Positions 22,131-33,080 of a DNA stretch of 64,000 nucleotides are shown here, piece after piece (within the stretch, counting starts at the first letter, position 1; the number at the start of each line of letters is the position of its first letter). This DNA comes from Ligustrum vulgare. Taxonomy: Eukaryota; Streptophyta; Magnoliopsida; Lamiales; Oleaceae. The stretch is taken from positions 17,421,352 to 17,485,351 of the forward strand of contig OY743171.1 of the NCBI GenBank assembly GCA_963555705.1, in the 5' to 3' direction. The notes beneath the pieces are model-generated. The model was not told the DNA's origin and made no database searches. It saw nothing but the letters and a program-made list of their open reading frames with translations. Made by a program: the position numbers and the translations under genes.

Positions 22131-22964
22131 AATTATTTCCATATTAATTTGGACTCTACAATAAAGCTTTCAGTGATTGGAGACTGTAATTATTAATCGC
22201 TTAGACAATAGAACCAGTTCCACACCGATGTCAAAAATAGAGGGCATCAACATAAAGTGAATACGATATCACAAATTCGTTGGGCAATGGATTGATCGCA
22301 ATATAGAAAGAAAGTTTTCCTAATTGCATTGATTCCTTGAGCATGAAATAGCTTGATTCGGTAAGTCAATAAAAATATAATTGAGCTATCGTAAATGAGG
22401 AAATCACAATTTTTTTGCGTGAATTATAATTAAATTTAAACATCAGTACACATAACAAAATAATCTATCCAGATTATGCTCTTTCCCACTGAGATTCGGC
22501 CATTGTGGTCAACTTTCGTACTTGATTCGGCCGTTGTCATCATCACATAATTTAAGCATCATATGTGGAATACTAGTATCCACTTTTGAGGTCACAATTT
22601 CAAATAGTGATTGGTATCTGTGATCGAGCCTGTGCTGTGCATTGTGGCTTGTGTACAAGATGATATTTATATAATGTGTAGCAAATTTTACGCTTTGATT
22701 TGGTATGTCTGTTAATGAATTCCAATGAGGTCACACGATATATTCAAGTCACATAGCCAATGACTGTGCACGTGTCTCTGCACTTTTCAAAGAATGCTCA
22801 GGTATAAAGTCTGCTTGCAACTCTAAAGTGTTTGTGGTCACATAACTTAAAACTTGTGAAGTGTAAAGCAGCTTGAAGAATGACTACTGTGATCTCAATT
22901 CAAAATGTAAATTTTGTGGTGGTTTGAAGTCACAACAACCAAAAACGTTTTAGAATATGCCAAC
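22131..22964. other. Unassigned DNA with dispersed GTCACA words
   Basis: No coding signal. GTCACA occurs repeatedly (for example near 22591, 22731, 22747, 22837 and 22931). The same word dominates the sequence right of Copia A (40003-41560), with which this stretch was continuous before insertion. Confidence 0.45.
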
Positions 22965-23450
22965 TGTTAGAATTAATGTACAAGCCCAATTGTTGGGCCG
23001 GACTTTACAATTAGATTAATTAATATGATTAATTAATTAATTAAGGCCCATTAAAAGCCCTATTGTCACTAGGGTTAGGGTTTTGAGGTACACATATTAA
23101 TATGTGCACTATTGTAAAGAGAATCATGATAGTCGTTTTTCTGTAATATTCTAGCGCATGATTTTTCTCTTGCTAGCACAAAGAGAAAAATTAATTCTCT
23201 CGAATCCATTCCAAAGGTTGGAGATTGATGGAGTTCCAGAATCAACTCGCTGTGTGGATTTCTGTTAGATGCTGGACAATTGGACAGCTGGTGGTGACAA
23301 GTTTGTACCTCCTGTTTCAGATTTCAGATTCACGGCGTTCATCAAAGGTATTATTCTAATCACAAATTTTATCTAAGTGCAAGGTTGATCCGGGCTATGG
23401 TTTTGCGTTTGTTTAATTTCCGCTGTGCATATATGTATCGAAACCTTACA
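22965..23450 (+). repeat. Copia A 5' LTR
   Basis: 486 bp, TG to CA. Contains a short hairpin GCCCAATTGTTGGGC near the start and a CTCTTGC/CAAAGAG-type element in the middle. Same length as the 3' LTR. Confidence 0.93.
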
Positions 23451-23451
23451 G

Positions 23452-23464
23452 TGGTATCAGAGCC
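23452..23464 (+). other. Copia A primer-binding site
   Basis: TGGTATCAGAGCC, complementary to the 3' end of initiator tRNA-Met, starts one base after the LTR. Confidence 0.9.
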
Positions 23465-25430
23465 TACCTTGTTAATTGTTAGAATTTGTTAAATTCTTTG
23501 ATGAATTCAATGTATGATTGAATTAACTTTTTTTCTAGTTATCTAGCCTTTGAGAAAATTGATTTTCTTGTTCAAATCTGATTTGAGAGAAGAAAATAAT
23601 TTTGGGTCGAAAAATTTTAAAAAAAAAAAAAAACAGATTGGAAGGAGCAGCCGGAAATAGTTGCCGGAAGGGGAGGCGGCGGCACGCACACGTGGCTGAC
23701 GGAAAGGGTGCAGCAGTAGCGGCCATGGTCGCTACTCTACAGAGAGCGAAGCGCCGTTTTCTGCTGCTTCATAGCTGCAAAAGGCTGCCGCTAGCGGACC
23801 TCAGAGAGCAGCAGCGCAAAGGTCGCGCTACTGCAGCATGGGTAGCGCCTTCGCGCTGATGCGACAGCCGCCGCTCAATAGCGACGGTTCTCGCCATCGC
23901 TACACCTTAATGGCAGCAGACCGCTACCATCATCAGCGGCAAGGGGCGTCGCCGTCGAAGATGGCGAAACTGAGCTACAAGTTTCAGATCTTTTGGGGGC
24001 GGGGGCCTGTTGTGTAATTCATGAAAGTACATGCCCTGTTTGCAATTTACGAATTAGGGTTTAGAATTGGGGCGAGGGCTTCTTTGCAATTTCTGAAATT
24101 TCAAACCCCTGTCTGCAATTATGTAATAGGGTCAAAAATGAAATTTTAAAATGAATGACCTGTCATGTGATTTGCGAAATTTGTGGGTCAAAATGTAATT
24201 TTCAAAAATGGATTTTAGTTGTTTTTTAAAATGAGTTTTAAATTGGATTCTCAAATTGGTTTGACCCAATTTAAGACTTTGACCATAATTTTAATTTTGA
24301 CCCAATTCAAAATTTTATTTTAAAATTCACGACTTTTAAATTATTGTTAAAATTGGATTTTAACAAATATAAAATTTTGACCATAAATTGAATTTTATTT
24401 TATCTAGGAGTTTTATCTTAAATTAAAATGTTAATTCGATTTTCCCTAATGTAGAATTAGAGTTTGGACTCTAATTTAGTATTTAATTAAAATTTGATTT
24501 TAATTAAAATTTGATTTAATAATTAGTTAATTCGATTAATTGATTATTAATTGAATATTATTTAGGATTTAATCCTAAATTCAATTAGCCCTAAAATCGT
24601 GAAATTGGAGTTGGACTCTAATTTAATATTTAATTAAATTTTGATTTTAATTAAATAAACCCATCAATAAAGTAATTGATTAATTTGATTAATTAATTAC
24701 TACATTAAATTTTATTTTCTTTTAGGAATTTTATCCTAAATTAAGATGTTAATTTAATTTGTCTCTTTTGGAATTAGAGTTTGACTCTAAATTGGTATTT
24801 GATTAAAATATGATTTTAATTAAATAAGACCCGCTAACTAAAGTTAATTAATTAATTTGATTAATTAATTATTGTTCCGATCCATTTTATCTAAATTAGT
24901 TTAGACGACCTAAATTGCTAGAAACTTGAAATTTATTTATATAATATTAGATATTATATTATAATACACTTATATGATGAATGTGTATTTAGTGGAGGGT
25001 TATGGACTCGACCCATGTGATTGGTTGGATGTATGGTTAATTTATTCGACTTTTGTTGGTTGGATCTGCGAGCCTATTATTATCTAATTGGGTCTGCGTG
25101 CCTCTTATTAATTTATTTGGGCCTGCGAGCCCTAGTTTGTAGATATGGGCCTGCGCGTCCTTTGATACAGGCCTGCATGCCAATTAGTATAGGATACAGG
25201 TTGCAGCAGCAGATGGAGATTATTGCATTTAGCATTCGATGATCGAATGCAATGTCCCCTAGGAATTGACCAACTAGTCCTCTTCATGGCTCGAGAAGAC
25301 TAAATAGATATCGTCTATAATCATCCACAATATTATTATATGTATGATTAATTGCATGGTAGATGTTAGTTAATATACATAGGAATGATGAGACAAACCC
25401 CTCACTTAATATTATATTAAGTCATGCGCT
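23465..25430 (+). other. Copia A long non-coding leader with GC-rich block and repeat arrays
   Basis: Nearly 2 kb without a usable frame. 23640-23960 is a GC-rich block rich in GCTGC and GTAGCG words; Copia B has an equivalent block at 44580-44990. 24454-24900 is AT-rich and carries three copies of a unit with the foldback TTAGAGT-ACTCTAA (starts near 24454, 24601 and 24771). 25062-25181 holds a GC-rich array with 28-29 bp spacing. Confidence 0.6.
25062..25181 (+). repeat. Five GGGCCTGCGAGCC-type words at 28-29 bp spacing
   Basis: Words start at 25062, 25090, 25119, 25147 and 25170 (GGATCTGCGAGCC, GGGTCTGCGTGCC, GGGCCTGCGAGCC, GGGCCTGCGCGTCC, GGCCTGCATGCC). Spacing is 28, 29, 28 and about 23 bp, which is not a codon multiple, so a protein repeat is unlikely. 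The spacers are AT-rich and unrelated. Confidence 0.8.
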
Positions 25431-25963
25431 TTCCATTGTTATAATGAAAAACCAGAGTTTACTATAGATGTCAGCTTGTTGAGTCACTCAAGGCTACTCA
25501 ATGGTAGATATGTTTCTCATTATGAAGTATCAGATACTTCTGAACAATGGTTCAGACTTAACCAAAACAACATCATTTTGAGTCAATCAAAAGTGATATA
25601 ATTTTGGAAGCAATTTATTAAATTCGTTTTAATTGGTTAATACAAAGTGCCTTCCATTGTTATAGTGAAAAACCAGAATCCACCCTCGATGCGGTTTGTT
25701 GAGTCACTCAAGACTGCAAGTGGGAAGGTGTGTTTATCACTATTAAACATAAGATATTTCTGAACAATGGATAGAATTTAACCGAAATCTATCTTTTGTT
25801 GAGTCACTCAAGGAGATGAGATTTTGGAGGCACAATCAAGTAAATACATAAGATGTGTGCAACAAAGAGTTATCTACTTGATGATCTAGGAGTCACATGG
25901 AGATGTGATTGATGGGAGTATCTACCTGGATGTCTCATTAGAGCTTGTTGAGTCACTCAAGGT
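25431..25963 (+). repeat. 221 bp tandem duplication with TTGAGTCACTCAA words
   Basis: TTCCATTGTTATARTGAAAAACCAGA-type starts occur at 25431 and 25652. The inverted word TTGAG-TCA-CTCAA occurs at 25479, 25699, 25799 and 25950, and as a degraded copy at 25578. Its core TGAGTCA is a bZIP-type binding sequence. The first and third intact copies are equivalent positions in the two units or within one unit. Confidence 0.85.
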
Positions 25964-26399
25964 TCTAATGGAATAAACGGGATCCTAGCCTACTGTGAAT
26001 CTAACAGGATTCTACGAGATTAATGTTGATGGTCATTAATTCAAGTAAAACAGTGGGAACAATCGATTTAATAAAAGACCTTATTAAATTGATTTATACG
26101 TGATAATACGTGATTCTATTTTTAATTATTATTGTTGTTGTATGAGTTTTAAAATTTGAGTTGTTACTTGAACTTATGGAGTATAATTGACACTCTATAA
26201 GTTTATTAGACTGAAATCCTTAAATTGGTGTCGTCCTTTGAGAAATGATCTCAAAAACATGATATGATCGAGAATACTCTTCTCGAACATGCCAATAATA
26301 GGAAGCTACATTTATAATTGCGAGGCTTCCTTAACCGAACTGAAGAAGTGAGAAGTTTGGTGAATCTTCTACTTCAGTGTTCTATTTGATAGAGGTTGA

Positions 26400-29300
26400 A
26401 TAATCTACTTAACTAATCGAGTATTAGATACCGATAATTTGCAATGGCTAAAAGTAGAATAATTGCGAAAAATGGTGATGTGCCTATTTGTAGGTAATAA
26501 AACAAATGTTGTTTGAACAACTTAAGAAGCTATTACCTATTTTTGCCTTCTCATTCAGTTTAAAATTAGACAATTGTTAATTACAGTTCTTATGAAGAAC
26601 GATACTTCCACTTCATGTTTGGACATGAAGTGATTATCCTCTTTAATTAAGAATAATAGTTTTTCGATAACTTAAATGGGATATTATGGAAGTGAGGTAA
26701 ATAACAAACAGTCTACATTCTGAATATTGGCAAAGAAGAAGTCGCACTTAAATCTGACACTTGACTTATTCAATTAATAGAGATATATGTATATCTCACC
26801 TTGGAGGTAAATTGATAAGTCAATTTTCTTTGAAAAGGAAAAGTGGGATGGTTGATCCACTGAGCCTGTTACATTTGGATGTAAGCGGGCATATGTCAGA
26901 GTGGTCTTTAATCATTAGATAACCATGATTGTCATTTTTATCTATAATAAATTTTAAATCTGAAAGTTTGAAAAATTCAAATAATACAAATATAAATTAG
27001 AAGGCCAAAATGAGAAAAATATTCTAAGCACGTAGATTTGATAAAAGTGAAGAATATTTTAAAGTGATTGACTTCAAGATTATGTTATGAGAACATAATT
27101 TTCGCATAGATAACTCTTTCACATACGTCTCGACACAATGACGCATTTGAAAGGACAATGATTACAATTGATGCAATCATTGATGAAGCCACGCAAAACC
27201 TCTAAAACATTTTTTGGAGCGTTGCACTGAAAACTTTATATTACACACTTAGTCATGTTCCATGATAATTGGTTGATGAAGGTCCATATAAGATATGGAT
27301 TTAAAAGGTCTAATCTTCCTCGCGTTAAGATTTAAGACCTCAATACTTATTAGAAGTATACCAGATTTGGATAAGCAATAATCTTAGTCCAATATGTATA
27401 TTTGAGGGATATCCAAAAGATGGTTGGATATTATTTCTACATTCCTATCGAGAAAGAAAGTCTTTCTCGAATTTTGTTAATGTCTTGGAGAAATAGTTCA
27501 TCTAAGAGAAGACAGTGGGAGTAAGAGTAGAGCATGAAAGAATTCATGATTAAACATATGCTTAACCGATTAAATAAGCTCGAATATGTGTTTGCATTGG
27601 ATGAGGCACAAATAGATGCTTGGGACACGATCATTACTTAGGACGTGGTGACGACTAAGAACGCACTAGCTCCATGTAAAGACATTAGGATCACGCGTAC
27701 TCCATTGAGTTACACATCCCTGATTGCTAATATTGTATTAGTCATCAAGAATAATGAGCCTATATTTACATAGTAGCTAAGTCAAGTGTTGACTATACGA
27801 GATGGCAGGAAACCATAGAATCCGAGATAAAAAAAAAATAAGTTTTGGAACTTATTTGATTCGCCTGAAATGGGTAAGACCCATAGGCTGTAAATGCGTT
27901 TACTCTGAATCAATTCGAATTCTGCTTGTAGTAGCAACATGATGTAACTATGGGATTTTTGAATCCTTAAACATAGTATACTAGCTACAAATATCTATTA
28001 TAGATTAGAATAGTCCTCACGGATATAGAATCTTAATTTTGATGAGATAATCAAAATGTTTGATTTTATCAAAAGTTGAAGATAAATCATGTGTGTATAT
28101 AAAAGGTTAGTGGGAGTGTTCAATATTTCTGATGACATATTATTGATCAGAAGTTGAGTCTCTAACCTTTAAAATGAATGTGCAATTATTTTAAATTTCT
28201 CCATGATGGATTTGAGAAATAAGACCTTTACTTTGGGAACCAAAATCTATAGAGATAGATTTGGAAGGTTTTTTTGATTCTCAATCCACGTACATAGATG
28301 TAATGCTAATGGGGTTAGCATGAGTGAATTCAATATAGGATTCTATCCCAAAATTTTTAGGGTTAATCTTTTCAAAATGATGTTTAGAACACATATTGAG
28401 AAATAATGACATGGAGAAGATACTTGATTGTTTGACAATAAAATCTTCTTAAACACGACATTATGTACGATACCTTTTGTATTATTGAGTACTTGAGAAA
28501 TACTAAGAATACAATAGATACGAGGAGAAATGTAGACTTACAGTCTTCAGGTATAGAGATACCATCCTTTTGTCCGGGAAGGGATGAAGGAAATATTCAG
28601 TCTAATTGTTAATTAACTCATAGTAGTGGTGTGGTCAATTTGAAATTATTCAAATAAGAAAGACTGCTAACTATACAACCGAGACCAAATACATAAGCGC
28701 TTGTGAAGCAATATCGATCGTTAAGTTCATTAGTGAACTATAATTGTTCCTAGCATTGTAGCTCCAGTAATGAGTACTGTGACAACAATGGAGCCATCGC
28801 ACAAGCGAGGGAACTGGGTCTCATCGATGATCTAAGTATGTATTTAGGGGCTACTATCTTATTCGAAGATTGTAGAAAAATAGAATTCATGCCCACTAAC
28901 CTTACAAAGGTTGAATATGTGAAGAGTCACATGTCTATGATCCACCTGTAAATCCACTATCCCAACAGGAATGTGATTGTCACATAAACTCATTATGTAT
29001 AAGATACATGAGTTATTGGATCGAGTGGGAGAATTTCAGTGTTATGCTTTAAATCCAATAGTTGAGATAGCATAACACATATTATCATTGGTTCAATAAA
29101 GGCAGATCTGTTATTATATTGAGTTTAACTTATTATTTAAATAATAGAGTCCGTAGAGTAAGTTTAATTAACTTGTAAGTCACAAGGTGTTGTGACTGTG
29201 AGATATAAGTCATTAATATCTTATTCTAAAATTGTCCCTAGTCGAAGTAACAGCAAGATACGGATATTGTTGTTGTAGTTAGACTAGCATGTGTTGCATT

Positions 29301-29520
29301 TCTTTCTTATGAAGAAAGTAGCTTATCTCACAAGCTAGAATGTAGAGGGACATTCGAATGAACACGTGGATGCATTGTTAGATGAACAAAGCATTGGATG
29401 ACCCACCTAGAGATTCCACATGGATAACTATCCAAGCGTTAGTGGTGAATCTCTAATGCGCGGTTGTGGATTTGGTCCTTGACTTGAGGACGTCATAGAA
29501 TCTATATAAGGACTACTATG
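26400..29520 (+). pseudogene. Copia A degraded gag-pol
   Basis: Islands of Copia polyprotein in order on the plus strand: integrase start (LDVSGHMSEWS, about 26875-26905), RT start (SVDYTRWQETIESEI, about 27787-27830), and the RNase H region (TETKYISACEAIS and, in another frame, NNGAIAQA-like sequence, about 28685-28810). The islands are separated by stops and frame changes. No frame exceeds about 80 codons. The order identifies it as Copia (integrase before RT). Confidence 0.75.
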
Positions 29521-29556
29521 CTTTGGCGAGCGTTGATGTTGGCTCTTGAGAGGGAG

Positions 29557-31352
29557 TGTAACACCCGAAGTTCAAGAATCTTAAACCTAGGTGTTAACTC
29601 CCCTTTTTCTTTTAATGCGGAAATAAATCGTTTAAACATTAAAATGCGGAATTTAAATATCGTTTACACGACAAAAATGTTCATTTATCTATTATAAAAT
29701 TTTAGAAAAATTTCGGCAGAGTCTCCTCTATAAATTGGACATATCCAACCTGTAGAGGGACATCAAAAACCATTTTAAAATTTAAAACATCCATCACATC
29801 TCAATCACATTCATCATCTCCAAAACCAATTCATACATTTCCCAAAGTCCTCAATCATAAGATTTTTCAAAACATCATCAAACATTGACCATTGAAATAA
29901 AGGTACTTTAACCTCTAATACGTTCCATACTTAATCAAGATAACTTCAACCAAACCATTATCAATAATAATGAATGAAGAAATAAATTTAAATGATAACT
30001 CAAATGAATTTAAACTTTATTAATTAAGGCGACAACGGGTACTGTCGGAGTTAGCCGCCAAGTGTTCTCCTCGGATCACCTAACTTTCGTTACCTGAAAT
30101 ATTGGGGAGGGATTGGGGTGAGCTAAAGCTCAGTAAGTAAACTGTATGCATGAATGCATGCTTATGACATGAATGCTTTTCGAAATTCCGTGTATGTATC
30201 CCCATTTACATTACTTTCCAGAACTTTCAAACTTTTCAACTTTCGTTCCACATTTCAAAACTTTCAATTCATTTCCATCGTGAGCTCACTTGATGTAACT
30301 TCTAGTCAATCAGCATACAATGGGCAATTACTTATTTGGAACCAGATTAACATGCGCATTTCCACCGCAAAGCGGTTTAACATTCACTTTCCCACCGCAA
30401 AGCGGTGTAACATTCACTTTCCCACCGCAAAGCGGTGTAACATTACATTCGGGTACGCCGGTCCCCCGCGCCCCATTTCCCACTCGCACCTTTCATGACA
30501 TAGAAGTACACCCATTCTTTCAAAAACTTGGGATACATACTTTTTTGACAAAAATTTGCACTTTGACACATTCCTTTCATGAAAACATTTGACTTTCTCA
30601 TTTCGGTGCCAATGCATGCTTGATGATGCAATGACATGTAACGTGCATGCTTGAACATTCTTCTCAATAACATATGTTTTCCTAAAGTAAATGCGATTCA
30701 TCAAGGCAAGTAATTTGCACGACAGTCATTTACACATAACTTTCACATTTACATTCGACTTTGATGCAAATAGGGGGGAGTTTACTTACTTGATTTCCTT
30801 AATATTTACCGTTTTCTTGATTTGCAAGTGGAGGAGCCTCGACTGCCCGTGTCGTCAATGTACCAAAAGTCCTAATTATTCACATTCATCAATAAACATG
30901 ACTCTCAGTTCACAACCACGTTCGTTATTCATTTTAATACTAATCGAAAATTGACCTAGATTAAAACTTCAATTTAACCTAATTGTGGTCTTCAACTATG
31001 AACAACACATACATTATCACATTCGAAATAGGAATTTAATTACATATACTATAGGAATTTTTTTTTTTTTTTGATCCTTTAATTTCAAACTCAGATAACT
31101 ATATCGACTTAAACCAAAATCTACCAAATTCTTATTAGCAACTCTAACCATTCATGAATTTTTCCAAAGTATAAAATTACAAATTTCCACTCATAGTTAA
31201 ACACGAACAAAAAAACTAATAAGCTTAAATTCATAATTTATCAAAATTTTAAACAAGGTATTTTTCACAAATTCTAAATCTGAAAATTCTCAATACATAC
31301 ACACATGCATATAAAAACATATACATATATTCCACTAAATGAATCAAATGTA

Positions 31353-31383
<31 letters not shown>

Positions 31384-31586
31384 TGCCCAAAATATGGATT
31401 TAACTGTTTAAATTTCGAAATTGAATTATAACCCAAATCTGAAAATTCTGAAATCTTTACTTACATATATAAACATTACCCATTTTTAAGTTTCACATCT
31501 AAGACAACTAGAAATCCAATTTCCCAAATTCAAAAAAATCTGAAATTTGTTTCATAAGATGAAAATCTGAAGATTACAGATACAGG

Positions 31587-31662
<76 letters not shown>

Positions 31663-32327
31663 ACACACACACTCCCTAATATATACATAAAATTTCGTAT
31701 ATACATACAATCGTGTGTATGGGGAATTTGTGCGTGCGTGTATCGTGCATAGGTGAAGAAGGGAAGCGTGGGTGCCTTACCGGTGGTGGTTGGTGACAGT
31801 GAGGGAGGCAGTAGCAGCGGCGTCGCCGTGAGAGGCGAGACAGAGAGAGGTGAGGAGGGCGAGTCTGAGAGAGCGACTTCGTGAGGGAGAGACCGAGAGA
31901 GTGAGATGAGGAAGAGCGGGTGAGAGAGAGAGGAATGAGGGTTAGGTTTAAATTGTTTAAGTTTTGGAAATTTGCAATTTAGTCCCTCGGCTCTCATAAA
32001 TTGGTAATTTAAGTCCACGACCCTCAAATAAAATTCCAACGTGTCACCAAACTTTTCCCAACTTCAATTTAACACAATAAAAATAGAATTTAGCATGCCT
32101 AGGCAATAAATTTAATTAATCACATAAAATTGCACGTAAACTGTTAAAATAACAATTTATAAACTTTTAATTGGTACATTGATCGAGACGGCATCCAGTC
32201 CTTCCACTGCAAAATAATTCAAATAAAACCATAATAACCATAATATTAGTTAAATCATTTATAATGATATTAATATAAACTTTACGTGACAATCAAGAAA
32301 GCATGTAAATCGAAATGCGGTATTACA
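29557..32327 (-). repeat. Tekay LTR (sense 3' LTR)
   Basis: 2771 bp. Contains a three-unit 30 bp hairpin array (30364-30453), a (CATA)n run (about 31350-31384), (AT)n at 31588-31659, then (AC)n. The gene-like sense-strand leader has a CT-rich part, a GC-rich part and a splice-donor-like GTAAGG (31780-31775). Open frames here are shadows; none resembles a protein. Confidence 0.95.
30364..30453. repeat. Three 30 bp units with ACCGC-AAA-GCGGT hairpins
   Basis: ACCGCAAAGCGGT starts at 30364, 30394 and 30424, each in a 30 bp unit with TAACATTCACTTTCCC. The same array is at 36960, 36990 and 37020 in the other LTR. Perfect 5 bp stems with AAA loops. Regulatory role is only inferred. Confidence 0.9.
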
Positions 32328-32350
32328 ATTCCTTACCCCCTAAAAGAAAA
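32328..32350 (-). other. Tekay polypurine tract
   Basis: In sense AAAAGGGGGTAAGGAAT-like purines (TTTTAGGGGGTAAGGAAT) end directly at the LTR start TGTAATACC. This is the expected place for plus-strand priming. Confidence 0.75.
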
Positions 32351-32364
32351 TTTCGTCCTCGAAA

Positions 32365-32679
32365 TTAAAACTTACCAAAAAGGTGTGGATACTTGGCACG
32401 CATTTCGTCCTCGCGTTCCCAAGTAGCCTCTTCTACTGCATGATTCCTCCAAAGGACTTTAACTAGAGGTATCTTCTTCCTCCTAAGTTCCTTATCTGCC
32501 TTCAGTAGGATCCTCAAAGGTGATTCCTCGTAAGTTAGATCCTCACGAAGATCTAACGACTCATAACTGAGGATATGAGAAGGATCCGAAATATATTTTC
32601 TCAACATCGACACGTGAAATACGTTATGAACTCCAGATAGTGCCGGTGGCAATGCAACCCGATAAGCTAGGTTATCCAC
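32365..32679 (-). CDS. Tekay integrase C-terminal end with chromodomain (open fragment)
   Basis: A 104-codon open frame. It reads VALPPALSGVHNVFHVSML, which ends the integrase GPY/F region, then a chromodomain-like part with IPLVKVLWRNHAVEEATWE and YPHLFGKF at the C terminus. These motifs are typical of Tekay/Del chromoviruses, in which the chromodomain directs integration to heterochromatin. Integrase motifs continue upstream in other frames to about 33060 (MKTANSRQKSYADRRRR, HWDEVRERKLLGPEIV), so this is the intact tail of a broken polyprotein and no independent gene. Preserved frame reflects youth. Confidence 0.85.
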   Translation of the reverse strand: MDNLAYRVALPPALSGVHNVFHVSMLRKYISDPSHILSYESLDLREDLTYEESPLRILLKADKELRRKKIPLVKVLWRNHAVEEATWEREDEMRAKYPHLFGKF

Positions 32680-33080
32680 CCTTTCAAGTATCTTAAAGGG
32701 CCAACAAAACGCAAACTTAACTTCCCTTTCTTCCCAAGTCTCATAACTCCTTTCCTAGGAGCTACCAAAAGTCATATCACCTATAGTAATTTCCAAAAGT
32801 TTCCTTCTTCTGTCCGCATAGCTCTTCTGTCTACTATTAGCAGTTTTCATCCGCTGACGAATCTTTTCAACAACTTTTGTTGTTTGTTATACTATTTCTG
32901 GACCCAATAACTTTCTTTCTCTTACTTCATCCCAATGAACTGGCCATCTACATTTCCTATCGTATAGTACTCAATACAGATCGAAGTTTGATAGCTATTG
33001 TTGTAGGAGACCATCAACCGACATTATCCCACTTATGAATCCATTCATTAACTTTCCATTTCCAACCTTTCATAGGATCT
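32680..33080 (-). pseudogene. Tekay integrase C-terminal region, broken
   Basis: Minus-strand frames give HWDEVRERKLLGPEIV, then VEKIRQRMKTANSRQKSYA, LEITIGD and FKILERVDNLAYRVALP, with intervening stops and shifts. This is the part of Gypsy integrase after the catalytic core. The core itself is absent. Confidence 0.8.

Noticed and set aside
25062..25963. CRISPR-like array
   Set aside because: Words are short and imperfect, spacers irregular or duplicated, and the context is a plant Copia leader.
31530..32039. 169-codon minus-strand frame, and its twin at 38183-38644
   Set aside because: Lies wholly in the Tekay LTR; half of it is an (AT)n run read as Ile-Tyr repeats. Explained by the LTR leader and microsatellite.
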